Shown here: in pieces, positions 13,695-13,891 of the stretch
Layout: each line of letters starts with the position of its first letter
Numbering within the stretch: position 1 is the stretch's first letter
From: Alphaproteobacteria bacterium
Lineage (GTDB): Bacteria > Pseudomonadota > Alphaproteobacteria > Rhizobiales > Aestuariivirgaceae
Direction: 5' to 3'
Length of the DNA stretch: 13,891 nt
NCBI GenBank assembly: GCA_005884715.1
Contig: VAZZ01000038.1
Span: 1 to 13,891, forward strand
Made by a program: the position numbers and the translations under genes
The notes under the pieces: model-generated
What the model was told of the DNA's origin: nothing
The model's input: only the letters and a program-made list of their open reading frames with translations
The model's database searches: none

Positions 13695-13891
13695 ATGCCT
13701 CGCGGGATGGCACTGTCCATTGTCCGAATCATCGGCATCGACCCTGGTCTCAGGCGCACCGGCTGGGGCATGATCGCCTGCGAAGGCACGCGGCTCTCGC
13801 ATATCGCCGATGGCATTCTGACCAGCGATCAGACGCGCTCGCTGGCCGAAAGACTGGTGCAGTTGCGCGAGCAGCTGGCCAAGGTCATCGC
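13695..13891 (+). CDS. ruvC: Holliday junction endonuclease RuvC (5' part)
   Basis: RuvC cuts Holliday junctions as a dimer with RuvAB. The visible N-terminus reads IVRIIGIDPGLRRTGWGMIA, with the first catalytic Asp in GIDPG, and continues into the LAERLVQLREQLAKVI helix until the window ends. ATG at 13695 follows AAAGGA with a four-base gap. ATG at 13707 (MALSIVRIIGIDPG) matches the usual length better but has poorer ribosome-site spacing; either is possible. It diverges from the hydrolase pseudogene with only about 31 bases between starts. Confidence 0.93.
   Translation, partial: MPRGMALSIVRIIGIDPGLRRTGWGMIACEGTRLSHIADGILTSDQTRSLAERLVQLREQLAKVI

Overview
This window looks like the chromosome of an alphaproteobacterium, most likely in the Hyphomicrobiales (Rhizobiales). 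The base composition is GC-rich and the core genes are alphaproteobacterial in type. The linkages YdcH/DUF465–purE–purK–rpsU, tkt–pgk–fba, DUF4164–zapA–6S RNA–5-formyl-THF cyclo-ligase–ymdB-like, and yebC–ruvC fit that group. Almost everything is housekeeping. I see no CRISPR array, insertion sequence, prophage, tRNA or rRNA, and no convincing undescribed multi-gene system.

Layout. Bases 1-256 hold a collapsed BrnT/BrnA toxin-antitoxin remnant, followed by an inositol monophosphatase family gene (suhB-like) that converges on rpsU across a shared hairpin terminator. On the minus strand, a YdcH-like gene, purE and purK form a tightly overlapping purine operon. A second YdcH-like gene diverges from it and converges, with overlapping 3' ends, on a cupin gene. 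The cupin is the last gene of a minus-strand carbon operon, tkt–pgk–fbaB–cupin, which lacks the gap gene usually found between tkt and pgk. tkt carries a frameshift and apparently a short internal deletion. Divergent from tkt, DUF4164 and zapA lead into a broken BKACE-family gene, then a structured non-coding stretch in the syntenic place of 6S RNA, then fau and a YmdB-type phosphodiesterase gene. A small unrecognised minus-strand gene follows, then yebC with a good promoter. Between yebC and the start of ruvC lies debris: a seven-codon vapB start with its control region, and an alpha/beta-hydrolase gene that has lost its catalytic core.

How the genes work together. The purE/purK pair carries out the two-step carboxylation of aminoimidazole ribonucleotide. 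tkt, pgk and fbaB cover the pentose-phosphate/lower-glycolysis or Calvin-type interconversions. zapA (division), 6S RNA (RNA polymerase control) and fau (folate salvage) form a conserved growth-control neighbourhood. ruvC begins the Holliday-junction resolution genes.

The main irregularity is the number of broken genes: brnTA, tkt, BKACE, vapB and the hydrolase each show a short deletion and/or frameshift beside well-preserved sequence. This could be real gene decay or assembly/sequencing error. The sequence alone cannot decide, but a broken tkt inside an intact operon makes the error explanation worth testing first.
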